Origin: JARRJY01 sp037388705
GTDB taxonomy: Bacteria > Pseudomonadota > Gammaproteobacteria > UBA6429 > Thiohalophilaceae
Length of the DNA stretch: 46,887 bases
Direction: 5' to 3'
NCBI GenBank assembly: GCA_037388705.1
Contig: JARRJY010000011.1
Span: forward strand, 1 to 46,887
Shown piece after piece: positions 34,202 to 42,653 of the stretch; position 1 is the first letter of the stretch; the number at the start of each line of letters is the position of its first letter. Below the pieces are notes generated by a model. It had not been told where the DNA came from. It did no database searches and saw only the letters and a program-made list of their open reading frames with translations. A program made the translations under genes and the position numbers.

Positions 34202-34735
34202 TTGACGACTGAGTCACCAGCACTTGACGCTGCCTTGCTTTACGCAAGTTACCAGTGGTCCGTGATCCCAATACGTCCACGTGATAAGCGGCCGATGATT
34301 AAATGGCAGGAATACCAGCAACGCCTGGCAACAACCGATGAAATTAAACACTGGTATCATCGCTGGCCGGATGCCAACGTGGCGGTTGTGACCGGTGCCA
34401 TCTCTGGACTGGTGGTAGTGGATATCGATCCGCGACATGGCGGTGAACAAAGTATGGCTCGTTGGGAAAAACAGTATGGCCGGTTGCCAGACACCGTTGA
34501 GTCCATTACCGGTGGGGGTGGTCGGCACCTTTACTTTCTGCATCCTGGTGGTGTCATTCATAACCGTGTGAACATTGTTGATGGTATTGACCTCAGGGGC
34601 GATGGTGGTTGTATTGTCACACCGCCTTCCATCCATCACAGTGGTCATGCTTATACCTGGCGTCGTGGACATGAACCCGGCAAAATAAGGATGGCTGATA
34701 TTCCCGGCTGGTTGTTATCCCTGTTACCAAAATAA
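34202..34735 (+). CDS. Stand-alone PrimPol-domain protein
   Basis: A 177-residue protein consisting only of an archaeo-eukaryotic primase/polymerase N-terminal domain (PF09250 type). It opens with WSVIPIRPRDKRPMIKW, has the catalytic acidic pair VVVDIDPRHGG (D74 and D76), GGGGRHLYF (H109) and DGIDLRGDGGCIVTPPS (D130). In mobile elements this domain is usually fused to a helicase; none is fused or nearby here. The start is a TTG with GGTGA about seven bases upstream; no ATG fits. It sits 18 bases after the hydrolase gene and one base before mtfA, so all four may share a transcript. Confidence 0.82.
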   Translation: MTTESPALDAALLYASYQWSVIPIRPRDKRPMIKWQEYQQRLATTDEIKHWYHRWPDANVAVVTGAISGLVVVDIDPRHGGEQSMARWEKQYGRLPDTVESITGGGGRHLYFLHPGGVIHNRVNIVDGIDLRGDGGCIVTPPSIHHSGHAYTWRRGHEPGKIRMADIPGWLLSLLPK

Positions 34736-34736
34736 G

Positions 34737-35504
34737 ATGTTTAACTTTCTGCAAAACTGGTTTGACCGACGTATTATCAAGCGTTCAACGATCAGCGAAG
34801 AAGAGTGGACCGCTGCGTTTGACGCGCTGCCATTGCTTACGGGGTTGAGTGGCGAGGAACAGCAGCGGTTAAGGGAACTTGCCATCCTGTTTATGCATGA
34901 CAAGGCATTCGAAGGGGCCGCCGGGTTAACAGTGACCAGGCCAATGGCTTTATTGATTGCACTGCAAGCCTGTTTGCCTATCCTGAACCTCGGCCTGGAA
35001 AACTATGATGGCTGGGTGTCGGTCATTGTTTACCCGGCAGGCTTTGCCCCCGAGCGGGCGAGCATCGATGAAGCGGGTGTCGTACACCGGGGACAATCAC
35101 ACTTGTCGGGTGAAGCCTGGCAACGCGGCCCGGTTATTATCGCCTGGGATGATGCTGAAACGGCCGGGGTGATTGATGGCCATAACCTGGTGATCCACGA
35201 GTTTGCACACAAGCTGGACATGCAAAATGGTGTCGCCAATGGTTTCCCACCTATGCACGTTGGTATGTCGGTGGACAAATGGGTAGTGGCCTTTACCGAT
35301 GGTTTTGCCCACTTTCAGCAACATTGCCAGCATGGCAGGTTTCATGGCTTCGATTGTTATGCGGCGACGTCACCCGCTGAATTTTTCGCGGTGTTCAGTG
35401 AACTGTTCTTTGAACGCCCGGCATTGCTCAGGCAACATTATGCCGCTATCTATGAACAACTCTGCCAGTATTATCGCCAGGATCCTTCTTTGCGATTAGC
35501 CTGA
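34737..35504 (+). CDS. mtfA: MtfA-type zinc metallopeptidase
   Basis: A 255-residue cytosolic zinc peptidase. The HExxH motif is HEFAH (H154, E155, H158), with a downstream Glu region (ATSPAEFFAVFSELFFERP) matching the third ligand of the MtfA family. In E. coli, MtfA (YeeI) binds the glucose regulator Mlc and affects the PTS; no mlc or pts genes lie here, so that link is untested. It starts one base after the PrimPol stop and converges on the desaturase gene 16 bases away. Confidence 0.9.
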   Translation: MFNFLQNWFDRRIIKRSTISEEEWTAAFDALPLLTGLSGEEQQRLRELAILFMHDKAFEGAAGLTVTRPMALLIALQACLPILNLGLENYDGWVSVIVYPAGFAPERASIDEAGVVHRGQSHLSGEAWQRGPVIIAWDDAETAGVIDGHNLVIHEFAHKLDMQNGVANGFPPMHVGMSVDKWVVAFTDGFAHFQQHCQHGRFHGFDCYAATSPAEFFAVFSELFFERPALLRQHYAAIYEQLCQYYRQDPSLRLA

Positions 35505-35520
35505 CACGTTTTACCGTGGG

Positions 35521-36594
35521 TTATGTTTTTTGTAATTTATCTGCTTCCCGGTAAGACACCATCCGGTGTGATTTTTGATCCCATAAACTGGCCTGAAAGC
35601 ATTCAATTATGTCTTTCGGCATCAGGCTGGTGGTGATGGGTGACTGAAGTTCGGGGATCGCAGCCATGGCTTCCGGCAGGCGATAAAACGGGATGCGCAG
35701 GTTAAGATGGTGAATATGGTGATAGCCAATATTACCGGTAAACCATTGCATGATCCTGTTAAGCCGCATGTAACTGGATGATTCCAGTGCGGCGCGGTAA
35801 AACGTCCAGGCTTCTTCCGTGATGATATGCATTCGCTTAAAACTGTGTTGCGCAAAAAACAGGTAACTACCCAGTGCCGAGGCCACAAACAAGGGAAGTA
35901 TCATGGAAAAGAATGCCACATCAGCGCCGCCCCATACCCACAATACAGATATCAATGCCACGTGTGCCAGCAGGGCCAGGCCAGAGACACAGTGCTGTTT
36001 CGGATTAGTGAACAGTGGTTGCAAACAGATACTATAAGCAAAAATCGTGATGTAGCCGAATATTACGATGAGCGGATGGCGTTGAATACGATAACTCATG
36101 CGTTGCCACGGTGAATAGTCGTGCCACATTTCCGTAGTAATAATGGGAAAGGCCCCCACACTGGCATCACTAATTTTTCCTACATGTCCATGGTGATAGT
36201 TATGGCTCTTGCGCCAGGAGCGGGGCGGGGTCAGGGCAAAACCGGCATAGAGTCGGAACAGCCACTTGGCCAAGCGTGAATTTCGTAATATCGCACCATG
36301 CATGTAGTCATGGTAAGTAATAAAAGCCCGCACCATGAGTAATGCACCCAGCAGTGAGAATACAAGGCGTAAAGGCCACCATGGCGCCATAGCGGCAATG
36401 ACCAGCACGGCAATCATCAAGGTGAAGGTTGATAAGACATACCACCAGCTTTTAAAAACTGATTCGGTGGCGAAGGGTTCTGTGGCGCGCATCAGCTCAC
36501 GATTGACGCGAATATTGGCACTGTATATGGGCAATTCTGAACCGGATGAAGGGCTAACCGTAGTGATATCATCCGAAGCGTTTTCTTGCTCCAT
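35521..36594 (-). CDS. Membrane fatty acid desaturase
   Basis: A 357-residue inner-membrane di-iron desaturase. The three His boxes are HDYMH (about 113-117), HNYHH (about 152-156) and HHIHH (about 293-297), separated by hydrophobic segments. It should introduce double bonds into acyl chains of membrane lipids using oxygen. It could also act on a carotenoid-like substrate; the family match alone does not decide. AAGGA lies six bases before the ATG. An FNR/ANR-like site lies about 71 bases upstream. Confidence 0.88.
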   Translation of the reverse strand: MEQENASDDITTVSPSSGSELPIYSANIRVNRELMRATEPFATESVFKSWWYVLSTFTLMIAVLVIAAMAPWWPLRLVFSLLGALLMVRAFITYHDYMHGAILRNSRLAKWLFRLYAGFALTPPRSWRKSHNYHHGHVGKISDASVGAFPIITTEMWHDYSPWQRMSYRIQRHPLIVIFGYITIFAYSICLQPLFTNPKQHCVSGLALLAHVALISVLWVWGGADVAFFSMILPLFVASALGSYLFFAQHSFKRMHIITEEAWTFYRAALESSSYMRLNRIMQWFTGNIGYHHIHHLNLRIPFYRLPEAMAAIPELQSPITTSLMPKDIIECFQASLWDQKSHRMVSYREADKLQKT

Positions 36595-36629
36595 AGTTCA
36601 TCCTTACTGGTAGTGGAAATTATTTTATT

Positions 36630-36635
36630 ATTTTA
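36630..36635 (-). promoter_or_regulatory. Candidate -10 element of the desaturase promoter
   Basis: Read on the minus strand this is TAAAAT, followed by about 35 bases to the desaturase ATG. A start point near 36623 puts the FNR-like site at about -42. A short palindrome, TTGTATACAA (36636-36645), overlaps the upstream side and could bind a second regulator such as a GntR-type protein. Confidence 0.4.
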
Positions 36636-36658
36636 TTGTATACAAAATTGGCTACACT

Positions 36659-36672
36659 TTGATATAGGTCAA
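36659..36672. promoter_or_regulatory. FNR/ANR-like site between desaturase and lipoprotein genes
   Basis: TTGATATAGGTCAA matches the FNR/ANR pattern TTGAT-N4-RTCAA with one departure from the strict ATCAA half. It is centred about -42 from the inferred desaturase start point, so activation of the desaturase at low oxygen is plausible. It could equally affect the lipoprotein gene on the other side. Confidence 0.65.
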
Positions 36673-36746
36673 ATAAAATCGTGTTTATTCATTCGATACT
36701 TGTTTCCAAGCATCAGCGCATTTCTCAACGTTAAGAGAGTCAAGTA

Positions 36747-37748
36747 ATGATAAAACAGCTCAAAGCAGTTCATGTTTTTACCTGGTTGCTTTTCGGGATT
36801 GTCTTTTTAACCTCCTGTGCCATGGCACCACCCATGAAGGATGTGGAAGCACCCATTGCCGGCGAAACGATCGTGTTTGGTCAAGTTGATGTTTTTGAAA
36901 ACGGGGTAAAGCAGGATTGGAAGATGAAATGGACAGGGGCAAGAACGTTTTACCTGATGATTTTGCCACCCGGCACTACTGAGGCAATCACTTACAAGGT
37001 GATGGAGGATGGTTCATTTTACTGGTCTCTCAAGCCAGGTGAATACCAACTGTTAGCGTATCGATTTCAAAAAGGAAACCAGTGGTTAACCGGTCGTATC
37101 GGTGCGACGTTTAGCGTTCCTGCAAATGTTGATGGTTTATACGTAGGCGATTTTAGAATGAATATTCAACGAGGTCGTTACTTTACAAGTATTGCAAATA
37201 ACTTTAAAAGCGCACTGATAAACTATCAGAACAAGTTTCCTACGCAGACCTCGGCACCACAGGCTAGCCTGATGAAAGGCAGGAAAAAACTTGGTCAATA
37301 TAATCTGGTAGGTCATCCTTGCCACAAAATGTGGGGGATTACCTGTACGAAACGTTATCGTGGTGTTGAGCCAATAAGTCCTGAAATAGCCAACCATGGG
37401 TTCCCGCAAACTGAGAGTTTATCACCAGTTTTCAAATGGAAGCCATCATCAAGTTCGGATATCACTTATGACTTTGTGATTTACGAAGCGGCAAGCTACA
37501 GCGTGAGTGGCATGGATAAGCAGTACGTCGAAGGGCGGTTGGTGGATTACTGGGAAAACGTCAAGCAACCTTACCTGACATTGCTCTCGCCGTTGAAACC
37601 AGCAACCCGTTATTTCTGGTCGGTGCGTACACGTAAGGGGCAAACCGTATCAGGTTGGTCCTCATTCAGCTTTATGGGATTTTATGTTTTTGCAATGACC
37701 TCTGGTGTGGGTAAACCGTTTGCCTTTAGTACACCACCATCACCTTAG
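36747..37748 (+). CDS. Uncharacterised lipoprotein
   Basis: A 333-residue exported lipoprotein; the lipobox FLTSC places the lipidated Cys near 24. The N-terminal half resembles a carboxypeptidase-regulatory-like beta domain (ETIVFGQVDVFENGVKQDW, then SLKPGEYQLLAYRF). The C-terminal part (about 225-333) has a fibronectin-III-like pattern ending in PATRYFWSVRTRKGQTVSGW. I recognise no specific family and propose no function beyond an envelope protein. It is divergent from the desaturase, across the FNR-like site. Confidence 0.75.
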   Translation: MIKQLKAVHVFTWLLFGIVFLTSCAMAPPMKDVEAPIAGETIVFGQVDVFENGVKQDWKMKWTGARTFYLMILPPGTTEAITYKVMEDGSFYWSLKPGEYQLLAYRFQKGNQWLTGRIGATFSVPANVDGLYVGDFRMNIQRGRYFTSIANNFKSALINYQNKFPTQTSAPQASLMKGRKKLGQYNLVGHPCHKMWGITCTKRYRGVEPISPEIANHGFPQTESLSPVFKWKPSSSSDITYDFVIYEAASYSVSGMDKQYVEGRLVDYWENVKQPYLTLLSPLKPATRYFWSVRTRKGQTVSGWSSFSFMGFYVFAMTSGVGKPFAFSTPPSP

Positions 37749-37757
37749 AGAATGATT

Positions 37758-38003
37758 ATGTCTTATACACAAGAGCAACTTGATGAACTCAATGTTTTGA
37801 CCCTTTTTGATTTAACGAATCACCAGGAAGGGATCAAGATCCATAGCAATGCCGCCCCCGCGCTGGTTACTGCGGCGCAACGATTACATGATAAGGGCCT
37901 GATTACGCAGCAGGATGGGGGTTACCTGACGCACCTTGGTATTGAAGCTGCCGAATTTACCCAGACCCTGTTGACTATCCTGACTTCTGAGCAACAAGGC
38001 TGA
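37758..38003 (+). CDS. TIGR02647-family small protein
   Basis: An 81-residue cytosolic protein whose pattern (YTQEQLDELNVLTLFDL, QEGIKIHSNAAPALVTAAQ, RLHDKGLITQQDGGYLTHLG) matches the TIGR02647 family of gammaproteobacteria; DNA binding has been suggested for it but not shown. I chose the second ATG (37758); the first, at 37752, is directly abutted by the only plausible ribosome-binding bases. It follows the lipoprotein stop by nine bases. Confidence 0.82.
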   Translation: MSYTQEQLDELNVLTLFDLTNHQEGIKIHSNAAPALVTAAQRLHDKGLITQQDGGYLTHLGIEAAEFTQTLLTILTSEQQG

Positions 38004-38075
38004 CAGGGGATTGCTTGATCAAGATTACCTGAACAGGCCGTTGATTTGTTGACGTCCTGACCCTATGGTTAATAG

Positions 38076-39710
38076 ATGCAGTTAGTCTCTCGTTGTCGTA
38101 TTTTTCCCCGTTGCGCGATGTTACCCGTATGGTTATTCGCCCTGCCATTATTGTTGCCTTTCCCTGTGCAGGCAAACAACACGGGAGAAACGCCACAAGC
38201 CATTATCAATATCCTGCGTACACAGTTAACCAGCCCGGAAAGTATCACCGCTGAACCGCCCCTGGACTGGTCCCGCTTAAAGGCATTTTATGAAGCACGG
38301 GGATTTTATCCTGCCTGGGTAGATCGCTTTGGTCCATTACCTCGGGCCGAGGTACTTAAACAGGCATTGATAACGGCTGATGAAGAAGGCCTGAATGCTA
38401 AGGATTATTACCCTGAAAAGATTGCATCACTCTGGCACTCGCGTACACCCACGCAGTTAACACAACTCGAACTGTTATTATCAGATGCCTTTTTTCGCTA
38501 CAGCGTGCATTTACGTGCCGGGCATCATAAGGAAAATAATTTTAACTGGGACATTGAACCTCCCGAGATCGAGCCGGTTGACGAGTTACGCTACCTGTTA
38601 ACGGTGAACAGTTTTGCTGCCGCACTAAAGGATTTAACCCCCGCCCATATTGGCTACCTACGGTTACGCGAAGCGTTAAAACGCTATCGCCAGATCAGGA
38701 AGCAGGGTGGCTGGCCAATGATGCCCGCGGGCCCGGTGTTAAAAAAAGGCAGTTGGCATAAACAGGTCGAAGTATTAAGGCAACGTTTACTTGCCGAAGG
38801 TGACCTTGAACTTGGGCCAACTAGGGATGTCCGTTATTTTGATGATGCCGTTGAATTTGCCCTTGAGCGATTCCAGGTGCGTCATGGTATCAGGATGGAT
38901 GGTGTGCTTGGTCCGGTGACGCGTAAAATGATGAATGTTACGGTAACGCAACGTATCAAGCAGATTAAATATAATATGGAGCGTTGGCGCTGGTTACCTC
39001 GCTGGCTCACCAAGCGTTATATCATGGTGAATACGGCCGGCTTTAACCTGGACGTGGTTGAAGATGAAGATATCCAGTTTTCGATGGGTGTGATCATTGG
39101 CACACCGGAAAGACCGACTCCGGTCGTCGCCAGTCGATTGCATACCGTGGTGTTCAATCCTTACTGGACCGTACCACCGACGATTGTTTTTGAAGACCTG
39201 CTTCCCAGGCAACGACGTAACCCCGCTTTCTTTAAAGCAAACCATATCCGTGTGATCAGGAACGGGGAAGAAGTGGATCCCACCGAGGTTAACTGGAACA
39301 AGGTGAACAAAAATTATTTTCCTTTCATTCTTCGTCAGGACCCGGGTCCGAAAAATTCGCTGGGCCGGATTAAGTTCCTGTTCAAGAATGACTACACGGT
39401 ATACCTGCACGATACGCCCAAGAAATACCTGTTTGATAAAGATAGCCGTGCCTTTAGCTCGGGTTGTATTCGCGTGGAAGATCCCGCCCGGCTGGCCAGC
39501 TACCTGCTGGGTGATGATAACGGCTGGACGGTGGAAAAAATCAGGGAAACCATCGATTCAGGAAAATACCTCGAGGTGCCCATTCTAAATACCATGCCGA
39601 TTTATCTTGTCTACATGACCGCCTGGGTGGAAGAAAACGGTGCCGCGCATTTTCGCCCTGATATTTACCAGTGGGATCCCAAAGTGTCGAAATGTGATGT
39701 AATTCGCTAA
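38076..39710 (+). CDS. L,D-transpeptidase, YcbB/LdtD type
   Basis: A 544-residue exported peptidoglycan enzyme. The signal region (core MLPVWLFALPLLLPFPVQA) leads to a scaffold domain (WSRLKAFYEARGFYPAW) and a PG-binding domain (FALERFQVRHGIRMDGVLGP, about 265-290). The YkuD catalytic domain (about 305-490) has HDTPKKYLF and the active-site motif SSGCIRVEDP with C464. It should form 3-3 cross-links between meso-diaminopimelate residues. E. coli LdtD is about 615 residues; this one is shorter but complete in its key blocks. A MepK-like endopeptidase gene follows, an order also seen in E. coli (ycbB-ycbK). An internal start at 38118 is possible. Confidence 0.92.
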   Translation: MQLVSRCRIFPRCAMLPVWLFALPLLLPFPVQANNTGETPQAIINILRTQLTSPESITAEPPLDWSRLKAFYEARGFYPAWVDRFGPLPRAEVLKQALITADEEGLNAKDYYPEKIASLWHSRTPTQLTQLELLLSDAFFRYSVHLRAGHHKENNFNWDIEPPEIEPVDELRYLLTVNSFAAALKDLTPAHIGYLRLREALKRYRQIRKQGGWPMMPAGPVLKKGSWHKQVEVLRQRLLAEGDLELGPTRDVRYFDDAVEFALERFQVRHGIRMDGVLGPVTRKMMNVTVTQRIKQIKYNMERWRWLPRWLTKRYIMVNTAGFNLDVVEDEDIQFSMGVIIGTPERPTPVVASRLHTVVFNPYWTVPPTIVFEDLLPRQRRNPAFFKANHIRVIRNGEEVDPTEVNWNKVNKNYFPFILRQDPGPKNSLGRIKFLFKNDYTVYLHDTPKKYLFDKDSRAFSSGCIRVEDPARLASYLLGDDNGWTVEKIRETIDSGKYLEVPILNTMPIYLVYMTAWVEENGAAHFRPDIYQWDPKVSKCDVIR

Positions 39711-39840
39711 AATTACGGCTGGGGTGTCCGATAGTATATATTAAGAGTGTATTTAGCGGGTTGATATGGATTTCCTGCGACCCCAAGTAGTATTAACATG
39801 TGTTAAAAATGACCCGGAAGAAGGATAAAAAAGCAGTCTC

Positions 39841-40386
39841 ATGATTTCACGACGTAATTTCCTGAAGATGGCCACCGGAGCTGCATTGACCAGTGCTGTG
39901 CCACCTGTTTTTGCCCGCACCACGCTGCAAATGCCCAAAGAGGGTGAACGCATTCTGCGCTTCCAGAATATTCATACCGGTGAAAAAATCGCGGCCACCT
40001 ACTGGGCCGATGGCGCTTATATTGCTGACGAGCTGGCAATGATTGATCGTGTATTACGTGATCATCGCAGCCGTGAAGTCGCCAGGATGGATCGCAATCT
40101 TTATGATTTGCTTTACGCTTTACAACAAAACGTGGAAAACCAGAATACCTTCCAGGTGATTTCCGGTTACCGCTCACCGGCAACCAATGCGAAGCTGCGC
40201 AAGAACAGCAACGGTGTTGCCAAGCGTAGTTTGCACATGCGTGGCAAAGCCATTGATATTCGCTTGCCCGGTACAGAATTAAAACACCTGCGCCAGGCCG
40301 CGCTGAACATGCACGCCGGTGGTGTGGGCTACTATCCCAGGTCAAATTTTATTCATGTTGATCCCGGGCGCCCGCGTTTCTGGTAA
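39841..40386 (+). CDS. mepK: MepK/YcbK-type murein endopeptidase
   Basis: A 181-residue periplasmic peptidase of the DUF882/M15-like family with a Tat-type signal peptide (SRRNFLK, then a hydrophobic core to VPPVFA). The metal-binding motifs are SLHMRGKAIDIRLPG and NFIHVDPG, with the earlier ISGYRSPATN block. E. coli MepK cuts both 3-3 and 4-3 cross-links, which fits its position after an L,D-transpeptidase gene. A strong terminator follows. Confidence 0.92.
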   Translation: MISRRNFLKMATGAALTSAVPPVFARTTLQMPKEGERILRFQNIHTGEKIAATYWADGAYIADELAMIDRVLRDHRSREVARMDRNLYDLLYALQQNVENQNTFQVISGYRSPATNAKLRKNSNGVAKRSLHMRGKAIDIRLPGTELKHLRQAALNMHAGGVGYYPRSNFIHVDPGRPRFW

Positions 40387-40411
40387 ATACGAATTAATCA
40401 TTTCTGCCAAC

Positions 40412-40438
40412 AAAACCCGGCATATGGCGGGTTTTTTT
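40412..40438 (+). terminator. Rho-independent terminator after mepK
   Basis: AAAACCCG pairs with CGGGTTTT across a small interrupted loop (GCATATGG), followed by TTTTTTT. It ends the transpeptidase/endopeptidase unit. Confidence 0.85.
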
Positions 40439-40858
40439 ATTGATGTGAATGTCGTAAAAGCTGAGGATTTCAGTCGCTTAATTGGCTCATATAGTGCCTG
40501 GTGACTTGAAGTTCGCAAAGATGTGCGTTAGGTTAGTTTATATATTCTATTTAAAGAATAATGCCTGTAATTACATGGTAAGACTACTTTTTTATTACAG
40601 GTGAGCTGTTATTAGCTGGATTTTATGCCTGGCTAATATCTTAATTGGCGACTTTAACCGTTAAAGCTGCCATGCTTCCAGGCGATCGGTATTTTCCCCG
40701 ATCCCTGTCCATACCCGGTGTTTGTTCAAATGCCAGGTATCAATAAACAATTCGTTTAAAAAGCCATATTAAACTGATTTGCATGGGTGCAAATTCAAAC
40801 GGCATTTATGCAAATCACTGAAACCCGGTTCAGAAAACCAGGAACAAGGTGTTTGCTA
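40439..40858. other. Leader region of the glycine betaine operon
   Basis: A 420-base gap before the glycine methyltransferase. It holds three copies of an ATTTGCA-like element close to the gene: GATTTGCA (40776-40783) and the inverted TGCAAAT (40788-40794) and TGCAAATC (40809-40816). The first two form a seven-base-pair hairpin. This is a candidate operator for salt control. No -35/-10 pair is certain. Confidence 0.45.
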
Positions 40859-41680
40859 ATGTTTGAAGCAAAACAACAACAGTCTTTCGGTAGTGATCCG
40901 ATAAAAGTACGTGATACGGACCATTATCAGGATGAATACGTGAAGAGCTTCGTAGAAAAGTGGGATGAACTCATTGACTGGGAACGTCGCTGGGAAAGCG
41001 AAGGTGATTTCTTTATAGAGCAATTGCGTGCACATGGCGTGGAACGTGTGCTGGATGTAGCTACCGGTACCGGTTTTCATTCTGTACGTTTATTATCGGC
41101 CGGGTTTGACGTGGTGAGCGCCGATGGCAGTCCACAGATGCTGGCAAAGGCGTTCGAAAACGCCAGGAAACGTGGCCAAATTTTACGTACCGTGCAGGCT
41201 GACTGGCGCTGGTTAAATAAAACCATCCATGAACAGTTTGATGCTGTGATCTGTCTCGGTAATTCATTTACCCACTTGTTTACCGAGCATGATAGACGTA
41301 AGGCACTGGCAGAGTTTTATGCAACATTAAATCACGATGGTATCCTGCTCCTGGATCAACGCAATTATGACTCCATTCTTGATGAAGGCTTCTCAACCAA
41401 GCATAAATATTATTACTGTGGCGAAGAGGTTATTGCCGAACCGGAACACGTGGATGAGGGGCTGGCTCGTTTCCAGTATTCTTTCCCGGATGGTTCCCAG
41501 TATCACCTGAACATGTTCCCGTTACGACGTAACTATACACGGCGTTTAATGCATGAAGTCGGTTTTCAGAAAATTGATACCTTTGGAGACTTCCAGGAAA
41601 CCTATAAAGCCAATGAGCCAGATTTTTTCGTGCATGTCGCCGATAAAACATATTGCCAGGAATGTTATACAGAGGAGTAA
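40859..41680 (+). CDS. gsmt: Glycine/sarcosine N-methyltransferase
   Basis: A 273-residue cytosolic SAM-dependent enzyme that methylates glycine to sarcosine and then dimethylglycine, the first steps of glycine betaine synthesis in halophiles. The N-terminus (DPIKVRDTDHYQDEYVKSF and WDELIDWERR) matches the GSMT family closely. The SAM loop is VLDVATGTGFHSVRL (about 65-79), followed by SADGSPQML and ICLGNSFTHL. I chose the ATG at 40859 (AAGGTG about seven bases upstream, protein beginning MFEAKQQQ); upstream ATGs at 40787 and 40808 add non-family residues. It precedes the second methyltransferase by seven bases. Confidence 0.92.
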   Translation: MFEAKQQQSFGSDPIKVRDTDHYQDEYVKSFVEKWDELIDWERRWESEGDFFIEQLRAHGVERVLDVATGTGFHSVRLLSAGFDVVSADGSPQMLAKAFENARKRGQILRTVQADWRWLNKTIHEQFDAVICLGNSFTHLFTEHDRRKALAEFYATLNHDGILLLDQRNYDSILDEGFSTKHKYYYCGEEVIAEPEHVDEGLARFQYSFPDGSQYHLNMFPLRRNYTRRLMHEVGFQKIDTFGDFQETYKANEPDFFVHVADKTYCQECYTEE

Positions 41681-41687
41681 TAACTGT

Positions 41688-42524
41688 ATGAGTGCTAACT
41701 ATTCGGAAGCCGTCAATATTGCGCGTGAGTATTACAACAGTGACGACGCAGATAACTTTTACGCCATTATATGGGGTGGGGAAGATATTCATATTGGTTT
41801 ATATGAATCACAGGATGAACCCATTATTGATGCCAGTCACCGTACCGTGAGGCATATGGTTTCATTACTTGATGATCTTGGTGCCCAGCATCGTGTGCTT
41901 GATATTGGGTCAGGTTATGGTGGCGCAGCACGTTACCTGGCAACAACCACAGGTTGTCATGTTACTGCACTTAATTTAAGTGAAAAAGAAAATGAACGTA
42001 ACAGGGAAATAAATACACAGCGTGGCTTAACCGACAAGATTGATGTTATAGATGGCAGTTTCGAAGCAATTCCTGCAGAAGATAACAGTTTTGACCTGGT
42101 CTGGTCACAGGATGCCATTTTACACAGCGGTCACCGTGAACAGGTGTTAGCGGAAGTCGCGCGGGTACTGAAACCGGGTGGTCGTTTTATCTTTACCGAC
42201 CCCATGCAGGCCGATGATTGCCCGTCCGGGGTCCTGCAACCCATCCTGGATCGCATTCACCTTGCGTCACTGGGTTCACCGGCATTTTATCGCTGGGAAT
42301 TATCGAAACTGGGTCTAAAGGAAATTTTGTTTGAAGAAAACACCTCGCAACTGGTCAACCATTATTCCCGTGTAAGAAGTGAAACGGTAGCTCGTCGTAC
42401 TGAACTGGAGAAAGCCGTTTCCCCGGAATATATCGATCGCATGATCAAGGGACTGGGGCACTGGGTCGATGGTGGTGATAAAGGGTACTTAAGCTGGGGC
42501 ATATTTATCTTTCAAAAGGCATAA
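41688..42524 (+). CDS. sdmt: Sarcosine/dimethylglycine N-methyltransferase
   Basis: A 278-residue SAM-dependent enzyme that finishes the pathway, methylating sarcosine and dimethylglycine to glycine betaine. Family features: NIAREYYNSDDADNFYAI, then GGEDIHIGLYE, the SAM loop LDIGSGYGGAARYLA (about 65-79), and FDLVWSQDAILHSGHR. AGAGGAG lies about ten bases before the ATG at 41688; the longer frame from 41553 overlaps the first gene and is not homologous. It is cotranscribed with gsmt and lies upstream of the betaine transporter genes. Confidence 0.93.
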   Translation: MSANYSEAVNIAREYYNSDDADNFYAIIWGGEDIHIGLYESQDEPIIDASHRTVRHMVSLLDDLGAQHRVLDIGSGYGGAARYLATTTGCHVTALNLSEKENERNREINTQRGLTDKIDVIDGSFEAIPAEDNSFDLVWSQDAILHSGHREQVLAEVARVLKPGGRFIFTDPMQADDCPSGVLQPILDRIHLASLGSPAFYRWELSKLGLKEILFEENTSQLVNHYSRVRSETVARRTELEKAVSPEYIDRMIKGLGHWVDGGDKGYLSWGIFIFQKA

Positions 42525-42542
42525 CTGTTAGCTAGCAGTTAT
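42521..42542. repeat. 22-base palindrome at the end of sdmt
   Basis: ATAACTG and CAGTTAT arms flank an inner TTAGCTAG; the two-fold symmetry is perfect apart from one G/T pair. It includes the stop codon. The AT-rich remainder up to 42653 has further dyads (TAACAAC pairing with GTTGTTA) and may set the expression of the transporter relative to the methyltransferases. Confidence 0.5.
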
Positions 42543-42653
42543 CAACAAGAAAAAAATAATGTCAAAATAAAAATGAGCTTTATAACAACAATAATAATAA
42601 AGTTTTCGTTGTTAACATCGTCGTTATTTTTTATTTTATGGTAATGTTGATAC

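Noticed and set aside
34202..34735. PrimPol domain as evidence of a prophage or plasmid
   Set aside because: No integrase, capsid, replication or transfer genes and no attachment repeats are nearby; the neighbours are chromosomal genes such as mtfA.
39839..40345. 168-codon minus-strand frame opposite mepK
   Set aside because: The plus strand has a Tat signal and full peptidase motifs; the antisense frame is Cys/His/Ser-rich and implausible.
40319..40504. 61-codon frame overlapping the end of mepK
   Set aside because: It overlaps the peptidase gene and runs through its terminator hairpin.
41553..41687. N-terminal extension of the second betaine methyltransferase
   Set aside because: It overlaps the first methyltransferase gene, has no family similarity, and the ATG at 41688 has a good ribosome-binding site.
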